A stretch of 25,475 bases of DNA from CAYLHF01 sp964383365 (GTDB taxonomy: Bacteria; Bacteroidota; Rhodothermia; Rhodothermales; UBA10348). The position numbers and the translations under genes are program-made. Below the pieces are notes generated by a model that saw only the letters and a program-made list of their open reading frames with translations, made no database searches and was not told the origin of the DNA. Of the stretch, positions 16,933-25,431 are shown one piece after another. Location of the stretch: NCBI GenBank assembly GCA_964383365.1, contig CAYLHF010000040.1, positions 1-25,475 of the forward strand. Direction: 5' to 3'. The stretch's first letter is position 1. Every line of letters starts with the position of its first letter.

Positions 16933-17349
16933 TCACTCAACATAAATATTCCCCAGGGTATCGATTCGCACGAAGGTATCGGAAGTCAATGTTTTAAGTG
17001 CCGAATCTGATACGCTAACCACTGGAAATCCCTTCCCGTAGAGTTCATCTGCGACGACGGACGCGAGAGCCACAAACGGATCCGTAGACGCTAACACGAC
17101 GGCCGCCGGGGCGACACCAACCCGCGCCGATTCGAGCAATATGGCGGTTGATGTACTTGACCCCCGCGTGAAAGGAATTCCTATAATCCGTCCGGCACCG
17201 ATCTGTCCGGACAGCGGGTGACGGCGGTCAATTATCTCTCCGGTAGACTGGCTATACCCGCCCCAGAAACTGAGCGGTTCAAGCGATATCAGGGTCTTGC
17301 CTTGAGCCGATCCCGATACCAGATTCTGTCCATGTATCAGGCGTTCCAT
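16933..17349 (-). CDS. Aconitase X small (swivelling) subunit, DUF126 family
   Basis: Aconitase X dehydratases consist of a catalytic domain and a small swivelling domain, either fused or as two subunits; here they are separate. The start at 17349 gives 138 residues opening with MERLIHGQNLVSG. Family marks are LEPLSFWGG, then TGEIIDRRHPLSG, the PFTRGSSTST loop thought to reach the active site and a VALASTDPF-type segment. A longer open frame upstream is only the overlap with the large subunit gene. The first 13 nt lie inside the end of the large-subunit gene, which points to coupled translation and a 1:1 complex. Function follows the large subunit. Confidence 0.9.
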   Translation of the reverse strand: MERLIHGQNLVSGSAQGKTLISLEPLSFWGGYSQSTGEIIDRRHPLSGQIGAGRIIGIPFTRGSSTSTAILLESARVGVAPAAVVLASTDPFVALASVVADELYGKGFPVVSVSDSALKTLTSDTFVRIDTLGNIYVE

Positions 17350-18605
17350 AGCTCGTCGTTTCGTTCTACTCTTCCAGAAATGCACGACCGGATACAATCC
17401 TCCAGACTGCCGTACGTCACTTCGGTCCCCAATAGACCGGGAGAATAGTACGCATATTTCGCTGAATTGGTCATGATCAACCGGATTCGGGACGGAAGCA
17501 TGGGCGACGTAAGTGGACACGTGTCCACGGTAACGCGCCCCCCGAAATCGAGAAACGGCTGCAGGAATCCGGCTTCTTCAGCCAGCATCCTGACCGCCCG
17601 GCTACAGGTAACAAGAATTTCGGTCTTACTACTTCTGCGCTTTCCGCTGATCATTGGTACTAACCGGGCAAATTCCGTAATCGAGAAGTGCGGACTCCCC
17701 AGTAAAACCATGTCGATCCCATCTCCATCTGCTGTAGAGAGAGCACGCCAGGATTCCCGAACCCGGGCCATGCCGACCGAAATGATGTTCTCCGGAGCGT
17801 TTCCGTGGAAGGCTTCTTCGACCGAATGAGCTTCAGGCGTCTGTCCGACGATATGGTACAGGGCAACGGCACCGGCCGAAGCGGCACCGGCACACAGGGC
17901 CTTGTGTCTGTCATCATTCATCGACGCTTCCAGACCCGTTATAACCGGCACTCCGTCGGGTGAAACGGATCCGATGAGGTGTCCGAGCACCGGATAAAAA
18001 ACGTCGCTGTCCTGCAAATTAAAGGGTATGTTTTCCAGTCGGATGTGAACGGTACCACGACGATTCTCGGAGAGATGGAGGCCGGCGGCAGGGACGCGAC
18101 CCGTGACGGCTGCGCAGATGTCGAGAAGATCAGGATAACGCTCGGTCCGGGCACCGATTGCCGAATTAAAAAAACATATCGCATTGGACTCACCCGAGGC
18201 GATCTGTTGGCCGAACACAGGACGATACTCTGTCTGATAGGGAGCACATGTCCACGTCGGTATGCAGCCCATCGATTGGTACGCGACCATCTGTCGCCGC
18301 GCATTCGCTGCGTGGTCACTTGGGACGGCCCATTCCTCCCAGCCCTCTTCATCGACTCCGGTGACGTTTAGCGTAGACGGGACAACCACTCTGGCACCCA
18401 GAGCCGCAAGTTTCTCGGCATACTCCAGCGTGGCGATTCCCATGTAGACCGAGGAATCAATATGCGCCCCGGTTATATCGAGAAGAGAAGTCGCACCGTA
18501 AATGGGTGCCATTCGCGTCAGGATCTTCATTGCCATTGCTGTCCCGGGGCCCATCTCACCAGACAGCATGGCGTGATCTCTCTCCGTCAGAAGAATTTTT
18601 TTCAT
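17337..18605 (-). CDS. Aconitase X catalytic (large) subunit, DUF521 family
   Basis: Known aconitase X enzymes are cis-3-hydroxy-L-proline dehydratases in bacteria and mevalonate 5-phosphate dehydratases in archaea; both use an iron-sulphur cluster. The 422-residue protein shows the diagnostic blocks: TCAPYQT, the SGESNAICFFNS segment, GARTERYPDL, DTCPLTSP and TNSAKYAYYSPG. Cysteines in these blocks are the likely cluster ligands. The initiation site has AGGA 4-5 nt before the ATG, one of the few good ribosome-binding sites here. The M1 peptidase gene ends 31 nt upstream and the small subunit overlaps the 3' end. No pyrroline-2-carboxylate reductase, proline racemase or mevalonate gene is in the window, so the substrate is open. 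Given the organism looks bacterial, cis-3-hydroxyproline is the first guess. Confidence 0.92.
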   Translation of the reverse strand: MKKILLTERDHAMLSGEMGPGTAMAMKILTRMAPIYGATSLLDITGAHIDSSVYMGIATLEYAEKLAALGARVVVPSTLNVTGVDEEGWEEWAVPSDHAANARRQMVAYQSMGCIPTWTCAPYQTEYRPVFGQQIASGESNAICFFNSAIGARTERYPDLLDICAAVTGRVPAAGLHLSENRRGTVHIRLENIPFNLQDSDVFYPVLGHLIGSVSPDGVPVITGLEASMNDDRHKALCAGAASAGAVALYHIVGQTPEAHSVEEAFHGNAPENIISVGMARVRESWRALSTADGDGIDMVLLGSPHFSITEFARLVPMISGKRRSSKTEILVTCSRAVRMLAEEAGFLQPFLDFGGRVTVDTCPLTSPMLPSRIRLIMTNSAKYAYYSPGLLGTEVTYGSLEDCIRSCISGRVERNDELWNA

Positions 18606-18636
18606 GATTCCTGCCGTTGAGATACGCCGTTGTTGT

Positions 18637-20283
18637 CTATTTCTCAGAAAAATTCCAGCGAGCCAACAGCACCGTCCGAGGATCTACCGAGACACTATCA
18701 GGTCGTGTAGTCACCGGTGCGCTTAATTCGGTTGGATCTGAACCAACCAGTTGGAGCGTCACAATTTCCGGTTCAAGACGTCCGTCCGAATAGATACCGA
18801 CTTCGACGGGAGTCGCGAAATACATCCCATCTTCCTGCACCTGCCGCATAGAAATTTTAAGGGAAGATTCCGCTGTATCAAACATCCACGTACCGTCCAA
18901 CATGATATTTCCACCGGAATGGAGCCACTCGGAAAAAAAGAGGCTCAGGTCCTCACCCGACGCTTCCTCCATACTGTGACGAAAATCTTCGGTCGTCGCG
19001 TTCTGATTGAAATATCGAAGATAATAGGACCTGATCCCCCGACGAAAACTGTTGTCCCCCAAGCGGTTGCGTAGCATGTGAAGAATCCACGCCCCTTTCT
19101 GATACGTCTGGCTGGAGGTGACCTGAGTCATGTCGGATAGGTTCTCATGAACGATTCGATAGTCCGGATGATCGGCGTAGAACGAAAAAACGCGGTCTCG
19201 GGCCTGTTTCAGTCCGGAAACGAAGTCTTCTTTCCCGGAAGCATGCTCCCGGAACAGCAGCGTGAAATAGGTAGCAAATCCCTCACTTAACCAGACATCG
19301 TTCCAGTCCGCTTCGGTAACCGCGTTTCCAAACCATTGATGGGCTATCTCGTGAATAACTACGTTCCGCCATCGGACGCTTCGCGTTCCGGTAACTGAAT
19401 TGTCCCCGTAAAATATCGACGATGCCGCTTCCATCCCCCCTCCTACACTGTTCGACTGGATATTGGCCAGCTTTTCGTATGCATATGGGCCTACGAAGTC
19501 GCTAAAAAATTCCAGCACCTGGCGCGATGGCTCCGCAAAATCGTAAAATCCTGCATCCCGGTCCTGGCGATAAACCCACGTCTGAATCGATTTCCCGTCA
19601 AATTCAGCCACGTGCTGAACGGCAAACTCAGCGACACCCAGGTTATAGAGCCAGGTAGCAATAGGCACATGGTTTTCCCATCGTGTCAAACGCATCGCAC
19701 CGGGAAGATCGCTCTCCTCTTCCAGGACACCGTTTGATACGACCTGGTAGTGAGCCGGAGCCGTTACCTCGAAGGTACTGGTCGCCTTGTCGTAGGGATG
19801 ATCTATCGTAGGTAGCCAGTGGCGCGCGCGGTTCGGCCAGTTGTCGCTGAAAAAAGTCCGGTCACCATACTTATTCGGACCGATTTTCAATCCTGTCCCC
19901 GGGATCCCTGCATAGTCGACCTGTATCTGAAGGAGTTCGTCGGAGGGACGAGTATGCGGGAGCTGAATACGGAGTCTGTTGTTCCGGTGTTCGAACCGTA
20001 GTCCGTCATCGTCCATCGAGACGGAACTGACAATCATTCCCGTCTCGGTGTCTTCAGATCGACCCACCAGATCCAGATAAAGAGCTTGGGTACCATTCTC
20101 AATCACGCGAAAGGAGACCGTGGCCACGCCGATAATCTCATCTGAATCATCTGTGAGGGTCAATTCGAAGGAATAGTGGTCAATATCAATCCCGGATTGC
20201 CTGGGATAGGTATCTCGTGGCGCCGCCGGAATACTGAAGGCATGCAGGACAAGGACGCTAACCAAACTGATGTAGAGAGACAT
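18637..20283 (-). CDS. Secreted M1 family aminopeptidase
   Basis: M1 enzymes are zinc aminopeptidases that remove N-terminal residues from peptides. The ATG at 20283 gives 548 residues with a signal peptide (SLVSVLVLHAFS, cut near IPAA|PRD). The zinc motif is HEIAHQW (311-315) with the third ligand Glu334 in WLSEGFATY, exactly 18 residues after the second histidine. The substrate N-terminus motif, usually GxMEN, appears as GGGMEAAS, where Asn is replaced by Ala; this occurs in several bacterial M1 branches. The protein is short and lacks the large C-terminal helical domain of PepN, as in cold-active and bacterial M1 types. A longer frame upstream adds no signal-like start. It heads the minus-strand run into the aconitase X genes, 31 nt apart. 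Confidence 0.92.
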   Translation of the reverse strand: MSLYISLVSVLVLHAFSIPAAPRDTYPRQSGIDIDHYSFELTLTDDSDEIIGVATVSFRVIENGTQALYLDLVGRSEDTETGMIVSSVSMDDDGLRFEHRNNRLRIQLPHTRPSDELLQIQVDYAGIPGTGLKIGPNKYGDRTFFSDNWPNRARHWLPTIDHPYDKATSTFEVTAPAHYQVVSNGVLEEESDLPGAMRLTRWENHVPIATWLYNLGVAEFAVQHVAEFDGKSIQTWVYRQDRDAGFYDFAEPSRQVLEFFSDFVGPYAYEKLANIQSNSVGGGMEAASSIFYGDNSVTGTRSVRWRNVVIHEIAHQWFGNAVTEADWNDVWLSEGFATYFTLLFREHASGKEDFVSGLKQARDRVFSFYADHPDYRIVHENLSDMTQVTSSQTYQKGAWILHMLRNRLGDNSFRRGIRSYYLRYFNQNATTEDFRHSMEEASGEDLSLFFSEWLHSGGNIMLDGTWMFDTAESSLKISMRQVQEDGMYFATPVEVGIYSDGRLEPEIVTLQLVGSDPTELSAPVTTRPDSVSVDPRTVLLARWNFSEK

Positions 20284-20387
20284 GGTATAACCGGTGGTGG
20301 ATGGATCGGCGTAGGACGGCGACTCGCTGAAGCTCAAGCCCGTAAACAGACTGCACAAACCATGATACGCCCGTACCTAAGACAAAC

Positions 20388-20473
20388 AAAAACGCCCGAC
20401 CAACAATCGACGTCGAGCCAAGTAGAACACGGATAAATCCGGTATCGACGTCTATAGCAGATCGGGCGTTATT
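20388..20473. repeat. Two-stem inverted repeat (possible small RNA or terminator/attenuator)
   Basis: An outer stem of nine perfect pairs joins AACGCCCGA (20391-20399) to TCGGGCGTT (20462-20470), with two more pairs beyond one mismatch. Inside, GACGTCGA (20409-20416) pairs with TCGACGTC (20445-20452), and CGGATAAATCCG (20430-20441) makes an apical hairpin. On the minus strand the outer arm runs into TTTTTGTTTG, which is terminator-like, about 100 nt before the M1 start. On the plus strand it is followed by TATTTTT. The structure could act both ways. I find no integron attC core sites (RYYYAAC/GTTRRRY). Confidence 0.6.
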
Positions 20474-20583
20474 TTTCAGATCAGCATTCGGATTACTCGA
20501 TCCGAAGATCAGAACATTCGAGCGCGTCACTGAAGACCCTGTGACGAGATTATCGGACCGTAAAAGGGGCTCTATATGGTTAG

Positions 20584-20810
20584 AAATACGTATTTGAATG
20601 CGCATTAGAGCGTATACGGAGGCGTAAAACTGCGTAAATTGATCCGTAATATTACGCACAACGATGGGTAAAACTACGTAGTCACCGACCTGGCTGGTCG
20701 CACGTTATTAATCACAGAATGCACGTTCTGCGCCAATATCGGAGATTCTAATTGTGCGTAATCGATTGATTTCAGTAGATCTACGTATGTCTGGTAGGAA
20801 TAATACGTAT
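20584..20810. promoter_or_regulatory. Cluster of TACGTA-type palindromes upstream of the kinase gene
   Basis: Within 227 bp lie AAATACGTATTT (20584-20595), CGTATACG (20611-20618), two GCGTAAA repeats exactly 10 bp apart (20622 and 20632), CGTAATATTACG (20645-20656), ACTACGTAGT (20673-20682), TACGTA at 20782 and ATACGTAT (20803-20810). TACGTA itself occurs four times. The last two are 22 bp apart, about two helical turns. A NarL/FixJ-type regulator encoded downstream is a candidate binder; that link is inference. Confidence 0.6.
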
Positions 20811-20857
20811 GTATCTTCCATTGCCGGACTGAGCCAAGTCAGTATGGGAATGTGAAT

Positions 20858-22420
20858 ATGTCTACGACACTGCTGAAAAATGCAGAATTACTGAGCCTGT
20901 TGTCGCGGTACAGGCGGGAGTTGTCGGCCACGCGCCGGGAGCGGGAATTTGCCATGCGTGCGCTGGGAGAAAGTCAACGTCAGCTTTCCGAAACACAGAC
21001 ACGGGCCCGAATCGGTACGTGGGAACGGTGGTTGGACAGCGAGGAAATTTTCTGGTCCGATCAGGTGTATCGAATTTTCGGGCTCGAACCGGGAGAAGAG
21101 CAGCCTTCGATAGATCTCGTTCTGAAACTGGTTCATCCCGGCGATATTGACCGGGTGAGAGACGTTTTGAGCGTGGCACTGACCGAGCGCCATGGATTTT
21201 CGATCGACTATCGAATCGTACGGCGAGACGGGACTATTCGAGTCGTCCGGACGGAGAACAGACTGGAACTCGACGCCAATCAGCAACCCGAAAGATTGAT
21301 TGGTACGATAGAGGATATATCTGCGGACCAGGAGCCCGAAACCCATCTGATTCGATCGCCACTTGCCCCTGATTCGGATCATGTAAGCTGGTTTGAATGG
21401 GAGGTTGGATCGGAGTGCGTGACATGGTCGAACGAAGTGTATCGCATTTTTGGACGCAACCCGGAGACCTTCACACCCACATACGGCGCCTACATGTCGT
21501 GTATTCACCCCGATGACCGCGAAGCTCTCGAAACTGAAATCACCGATGTGCTTGATAAGGAGCGACCGCTCTCGGTTGAACATCGCATCATCATGCCGAA
21601 CGGTGAGATCCGGACCATACTGTGTTCCGGTGAGATCCTGGACGAGACCGGGAGGTGCAAGCGTCTACTCGGGACGGTTCAGGACATCACCGTTCGCAAG
21701 ATGGCCCAGGACCGATTGCGCGAATCGGAACTCAGATATCGGGCGCTTTTCGAGGAGATGAAGAGAACGAACGAGCAATTAACTTTTATGTCGAGGCGAT
21801 TGTCTTCTGTTCAGGAGGAGGAACGAAGGCGCATTTCTCTTGAGCTCCACGACGAGGTTGGAGGTCAACTCAGTGCCCTACAACTTGCGATTCAACTCAT
21901 CGACGTGGGCAGGGATGATGTTGGGGAAAGAATATCGAACGCAGAGAAATTAACAGATAATCTGATTGAACAGATTCGTTCGATCAGTCGGAAGTTACGT
22001 CCGAGTTCTCTGGACAGACTCGGTTTGACCGCAACACTCAGCGGGTTGATGAGTCAGGTGGAGCGGTTATACCATTTAAAATTGAGCGCCGACATTGATA
22101 TTACGGACGAGCGTGTAATCAATCAGGAAACGCAAATTGCGATCTACCGGATTGTTCAGGAAGCACTCACTAACGTGACCCGTCACGCGGAATCGTCGGA
22201 AGCACGAGTAATCGTTCGGCAGGCGATTGATGAAATCGAGATCAGGATTACTGACGAGGGAGTCGGACTCGGGAACGACGCCCGACATCTGATCGACGAT
22301 TCGATTGGCCTTTCGGGGATGAAAGAACGAGCAACCATGCTCGGGGGGACGTTTACGATAGGGTCTGGGGAGAAGAATGGTACAGAAGTCCATGTAAAGC
22401 TGCCTCTTCTGTGCCCCTGA
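20858..22420 (+). CDS. Cytoplasmic PAS-PAS sensor histidine kinase (HPK7 / NarL-partner type)
   Basis: The kinase senses a signal through PAS domains and phosphorylates the adjacent regulator. The start is either ATG 20858 (520 residues, with GGGAA about 7 nt upstream) or GTG 20852. A coiled-coil-like region (about 10-45) precedes two PAS domains: about 48-135, with WSDQVYRIFG and the DGTIRVVRT segment, and about 165-270, with WSNEVYRIFG and NGEIRTILCS. The near-identical WS..VYRIFG pair suggests PAS duplication. The HisKA_3 domain has the phospho-acceptor His331 in RRISLELHDEVGGQL. A HATPase domain carries the N-box EALTNVTRHA and the G1 motif DEGVGLG. There are no membrane segments, so it senses something inside the cell. 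The response-regulator gene starts 81 nt downstream of the stop. Confidence 0.93.
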   Translation: MSTTLLKNAELLSLLSRYRRELSATRREREFAMRALGESQRQLSETQTRARIGTWERWLDSEEIFWSDQVYRIFGLEPGEEQPSIDLVLKLVHPGDIDRVRDVLSVALTERHGFSIDYRIVRRDGTIRVVRTENRLELDANQQPERLIGTIEDISADQEPETHLIRSPLAPDSDHVSWFEWEVGSECVTWSNEVYRIFGRNPETFTPTYGAYMSCIHPDDREALETEITDVLDKERPLSVEHRIIMPNGEIRTILCSGEILDETGRCKRLLGTVQDITVRKMAQDRLRESELRYRALFEEMKRTNEQLTFMSRRLSSVQEEERRRISLELHDEVGGQLSALQLAIQLIDVGRDDVGERISNAEKLTDNLIEQIRSISRKLRPSSLDRLGLTATLSGLMSQVERLYHLKLSADIDITDERVINQETQIAIYRIVQEALTNVTRHAESSEARVIVRQAIDEIEIRITDEGVGLGNDARHLIDDSIGLSGMKERATMLGGTFTIGSGEKNGTEVHVKLPLLCP

Positions 22421-22451
22421 GGGGATCGTGTCGTGTTTCGGACCGGTTTTG

Positions 22452-22460
22452 CGTATTACG
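22452..22460. promoter_or_regulatory. CGTA-T-TACG half-site pair before the regulator gene
   Basis: CGTATTACG has two CGTA/TACG half-sites around one base and resembles the palindromes upstream of the kinase. It sits 41 bp before the regulator ATG, immediately left of a terminator-like hairpin. It may be a further binding site of the same protein; this rests on similarity only. Confidence 0.35.
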
Positions 22461-22482
22461 AGGTGTAGGGGTACACCTTTTT
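22461..22482 (+). terminator. Small intrinsic-terminator-like hairpin between kinase and regulator
   Basis: AGGTGTAGGGGTACACCT forms a perfect 7-bp stem with a GGGG loop, and five T residues start at its 3' arm end. It lies 40 nt after the kinase stop and 19 nt before the regulator ATG, just upstream of its ribosome-binding site. It may end most kinase transcripts, so that the regulator relies on read-through or its own promoter. The stem has 4 GC pairs, so it is of moderate strength. Confidence 0.55.
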
Positions 22483-22501
22483 GGAACGTGCGGAGGGAAT
22501 T

Positions 22502-23158
22502 ATGGCAACTATAGTAATTGTTGAAGACCATCCCATTGTTCGCGAGGGTGTGAAAGCCTACTTGACGCAGAAGACATCCCATCATGTCCTCGCCGAGTGC
22601 GAAGACGGGCTCAGCGCGCTGAAAGCGGTCGATGAACTCCGGCCCGACGTCCTGGTTGTTGATCTCAGACTTCCGGGACTCGACGGACTCGAAGTGACTC
22701 GCCGCGTAACAGAGAAGTATCCATGGACGAAGGTGGTCGTCCTCTCGATGCACGCCTGCGACTCCTTCGTGTCGCGGGCCCTGCATTTTGGAGCTTCGGC
22801 GTATGTGCTCAAGAACTCGGACATAAAGGACCTGAAGGATGCCATCGATTCAGCCATTGCGGGACGACACTTCTTGAGTCGTGCGCTGTCCGCGGGACTG
22901 GATCGAGCCGGAGCCCCCAGGGACCGGTATGATGCGTTAACCAGCCGCGAACGGGAGATCCTTCAACTGGTGGCTGAAGGAAAATCTGCCCATGATATCG
23001 CGGATACGCTCTTCATCAGCGTTCGAACGGTGGAGAAGCACCGTTCGAACCTGATGAAGAAGCTTGAATTGCACAGCCACGCCGAGGTCATCCGGTATGC
23101 ACTCGAACGAGAATTGATGCCCCTTTCGCTTCAGGAAAAATCGAGCACCAGCGCATAG
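22502..23158 (+). CDS. NarL/FixJ-family response regulator
   Basis: This two-domain DNA-binding regulator has 218 residues. The receiver domain (1-120) carries the acidic pair E8/D9, the phospho-acceptor Asp54 in VVDLRLPG, the switch Ser in VLSMHA and the conserved Lys in YVLKNS. A LuxR-type helix-turn-helix follows (about 143-200) with TSREREILQLVAEG and ISVRTVEKHRSNLMKKL. The ATG at 22502 is preceded by GGAGGG at a 4-nt spacing, a strong Shine-Dalgarno for this window; an in-frame TTG at 22481 lies inside the hairpin T-run and is unlikely. The partner is the PAS kinase upstream. Regulator and peptidase genes converge with 20 nt between their stops. Confidence 0.95.
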   Translation: MATIVIVEDHPIVREGVKAYLTQKTSHHVLAECEDGLSALKAVDELRPDVLVVDLRLPGLDGLEVTRRVTEKYPWTKVVVLSMHACDSFVSRALHFGASAYVLKNSDIKDLKDAIDSAIAGRHFLSRALSAGLDRAGAPRDRYDALTSREREILQLVAEGKSAHDIADTLFISVRTVEKHRSNLMKKLELHSHAEVIRYALERELMPLSLQEKSSTSA

Positions 23159-23178
23159 ACTCCTTCTTGCGATCGCTC

Positions 23179-25431
23179 CTACCGAATGCCTCCCGGTTTC
23201 AGGTGCTCCAGTAGATAACGCGTCAGTAATTCTCGAAGGTGTCTGCTCGTCCCGCGACCTTCGAAAATGCCATGAGACCGGTTAGGGTAAACCATCATGG
23301 TGAAGGGCTTGTTTAGTTCAATAAGCCTGTTCACGAGACGCTCCGTCCCCTGATAATGAACGTTGTCATCGCCGCTGCCATGAACAACGAGGAGATTCCC
23401 TTTCAAGCCCTCCGCATACGTGATGGGAGATCCCTTCCTGAATCCCTCGGCATTGTCCTGAGGCAAGCCCATGTATCGTTCCTGATAGATGGTATCATAT
23501 AGTCTCTGATCAGGAACCGGCGCGACCGACATGCCCGTGTGGTACAGTTCGGGATACCGGAACATCATATTCAATGTCATGGACCCGCCCCCGCTCCATC
23601 CCCAGATTCCAACCCGGGACGCATCCACAAATGGCCACTGAGCTATTTTTCCAAGCGCCGCAGCCTGATCCTGCGATGCCAGCGTTCCAATCTCCCCGTA
23701 AATGGATTTTCTCCAGGATCGACCGTGCGGCCCCGGAGTCCCCCGGTTATCGATACTCATCACCAGGTATCCTTCATTTGCCAACATGTGATGCCACAGT
23801 TTCGTCGTCCCACCCCACCGGTTCGTCACCGTCTGACCGGCCGGTTCACCGTACACGTGAAAGAGCACCGGGTACTTCCTGGACGGATCGAAGTCTGCCG
23901 GTTTGATCATCCAGCCGTCCAGCGAAACGCCGTCTTCGATTTCTACTCTGAAAAAAGAGGTCTCGCCCAGAGGCAATCCGGCGACGGTCTCCTTGAGCCG
24001 ATCATTATCTACGAGTGAGCGCACAACCTCATGGTTCGGGAGTGAGATCAAGTCGATTGTCGCGGGCTCATCAAACCGGGAGTGCGTATGAATCGCCCAT
24101 TTCCCGTCTACCGATACCTGGTACGAATTCCATCCGGAGAGCGACTCGGGAGTGAGCCGCTCCGGCTGTCCGGCGTCCAGAGAGACCCGGTACAAATAGC
24201 GTTCGGTTGCACTGTCGAACGAACCAATAAAATAGACCCACCCTCCGGCGACATCGATTCTGGAAATATTGAGGACGTCATAATCGCCACCGGTCACCAG
24301 CGTCATCTCGCCCGTCCTTCGGTCTACGAGATAGACGTGTCTCCACCCATCTCGCTCGCTGACCCATGTAAACTGCTTGCCGTCCTCTGTCCAGAGCACA
24401 TCGTCCACGACGTCGAGCCAGGCATCATCCCGATCAGTCATGACCGTTCGGGACTCCCCGGTCGTCGCATCGCCCAGGCGAACTTCATTGGTGTTCTGAA
24501 GACGATTCAGATGTTGAATAATTACTTCGTCGGAATTATCAGCCCAATCCATCCGGGCCAGATAATGATTTCTCGTATCGTCATCGTCCTGTATCCAGAC
24601 CGTCGGACCTCCGTCGGCCGAGACCACACCAATCCGAATATCGGAATTGGTCGTTCCGGCCTTGGGATACTGAAGAGCTATGGTTTTCGAATACAGAGAA
24701 TCGGTGTCGTTGATGAGTAGGAACTCTCCGACACCCGAGGCATCGAGCTGCCAGTAGGCAATCTTGGTACCATCTGGACTCCAACGAAATCCATCCCGGT
24801 CGGCAAATTCTTCCTCGTAGACCCAGTCGAAGGTTCCGTTGATGATCGTATCAGATCCGTCAGAAGTCAGGGCCGTGATCTCACTTGTCACTAACTTTTC
24901 TACATACACATTATGATTCATGACGTATGCAGCCCGGGTTCCGTCCGGAGAGATCTTGGCAAACATCAGTGTCGATGGCGGCGCGTCTCCCCCGAGCTGT
25001 TGCAACGCGCCCGTCTCACGGTCGAGCACCCAGAAATCGCCGCGCGTATTCTGGCGCCAGACGCGCCGCGAATTCGTAAACACGACCAGTTTAGTTCCGT
25101 CTGGAGACCATGAGTAATTCTCGATGCGGAGAGGCCGGTCACCACCGTCCGGCACCAGTGCCGACGCCGCAACCAACACTTCCCTGGATTGATCAACAGG
25201 ATTGTACCTGACGATGTCCTGCCCTCCCCGCGTAGCGGACGAACGTTCAACCGTCGTATATCCGGATCCGTCTTCAAGCCATCGAGCGGGTCCGAATCGA
25301 TCTCCAAAAAAATCGCCCGAGCTATAGAGCCGCTCAAGGGTCAGTTGGCCGTTTTCCTGCGCTCGCACTCCCGTTGGAGAAAAGCTCAGGATAACTAACA
25401 GTAGGTACGCGCTTCGTTGTAGTCGTCTCAT
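23179..25431 (-). CDS. Dipeptidyl-peptidase-IV-like secreted S9 peptidase
   Basis: The family cuts dipeptides, often Xaa-Pro, from the N-terminus of peptides and works outside the cytoplasm. The ATG at 25431 gives 750 residues with a signal peptide (YLLLVILSFSP, cut near GVRA|QEN). The N-terminal eight-bladed propeller part includes the VYEEEF motif near residue 206, which holds the substrate amino group in DPP-IV. The alpha/beta-hydrolase domain carries the catalytic triad Ser613 in GWSGGGS, Asp688 in SGDDNVH and His720 in NRSHGIF. The order and the double-Glu motif separate it from prolyl oligopeptidase or acylaminoacyl peptidase. The remaining 44 nt to the window end show nothing recognisable. 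Confidence 0.94.
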   Translation of the reverse strand: MRRLQRSAYLLLVILSFSPTGVRAQENGQLTLERLYSSGDFFGDRFGPARWLEDGSGYTTVERSSATRGGQDIVRYNPVDQSREVLVAASALVPDGGDRPLRIENYSWSPDGTKLVVFTNSRRVWRQNTRGDFWVLDRETGALQQLGGDAPPSTLMFAKISPDGTRAAYVMNHNVYVEKLVTSEITALTSDGSDTIINGTFDWVYEEEFADRDGFRWSPDGTKIAYWQLDASGVGEFLLINDTDSLYSKTIALQYPKAGTTNSDIRIGVVSADGGPTVWIQDDDDTRNHYLARMDWADNSDEVIIQHLNRLQNTNEVRLGDATTGESRTVMTDRDDAWLDVVDDVLWTEDGKQFTWVSERDGWRHVYLVDRRTGEMTLVTGGDYDVLNISRIDVAGGWVYFIGSFDSATERYLYRVSLDAGQPERLTPESLSGWNSYQVSVDGKWAIHTHSRFDEPATIDLISLPNHEVVRSLVDNDRLKETVAGLPLGETSFFRVEIEDGVSLDGWMIKPADFDPSRKYPVLFHVYGEPAGQTVTNRWGGTTKLWHHMLANEGYLVMSIDNRGTPGPHGRSWRKSIYGEIGTLASQDQAAALGKIAQWPFVDASRVGIWGWSGGGSMTLNMMFRYPELYHTGMSVAPVPDQRLYDTIYQERYMGLPQDNAEGFRKGSPITYAEGLKGNLLVVHGSGDDNVHYQGTERLVNRLIELNKPFTMMVYPNRSHGIFEGRGTSRHLRELLTRYLLEHLKPGGIR

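Larger units (their letters stand above)
20284..20857. other. Gene-free divergent regulatory region of about 570 bp
   Basis: The region separates the M1 gene (minus) from the kinase gene (plus). Open frames here give low-complexity or non-homologous translations, and I see no believable gene. It holds a two-stem inverted repeat near the M1 side and a cluster of TACGTA-type palindromes towards the kinase side; both are listed separately. The stretch from about 20580 on is visibly more AT-rich than the neighbouring genes. Promoter boxes of the Bacteroidota type (TAnnTTTG) were not found. Confidence 0.8.

Noticed and set aside
20388..20473. Integron attC site
   Set aside because: The two-stem layout is similar, but the RYYYAAC and GTTRRRY core sites are missing, and there is no integrase or cassette row.
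20258..20659. A 133-codon minus-strand open frame in the M1/kinase gap
   Set aside because: It runs through the inverted repeat and the palindromes, overlaps the M1 start and shows no recognisable protein features.
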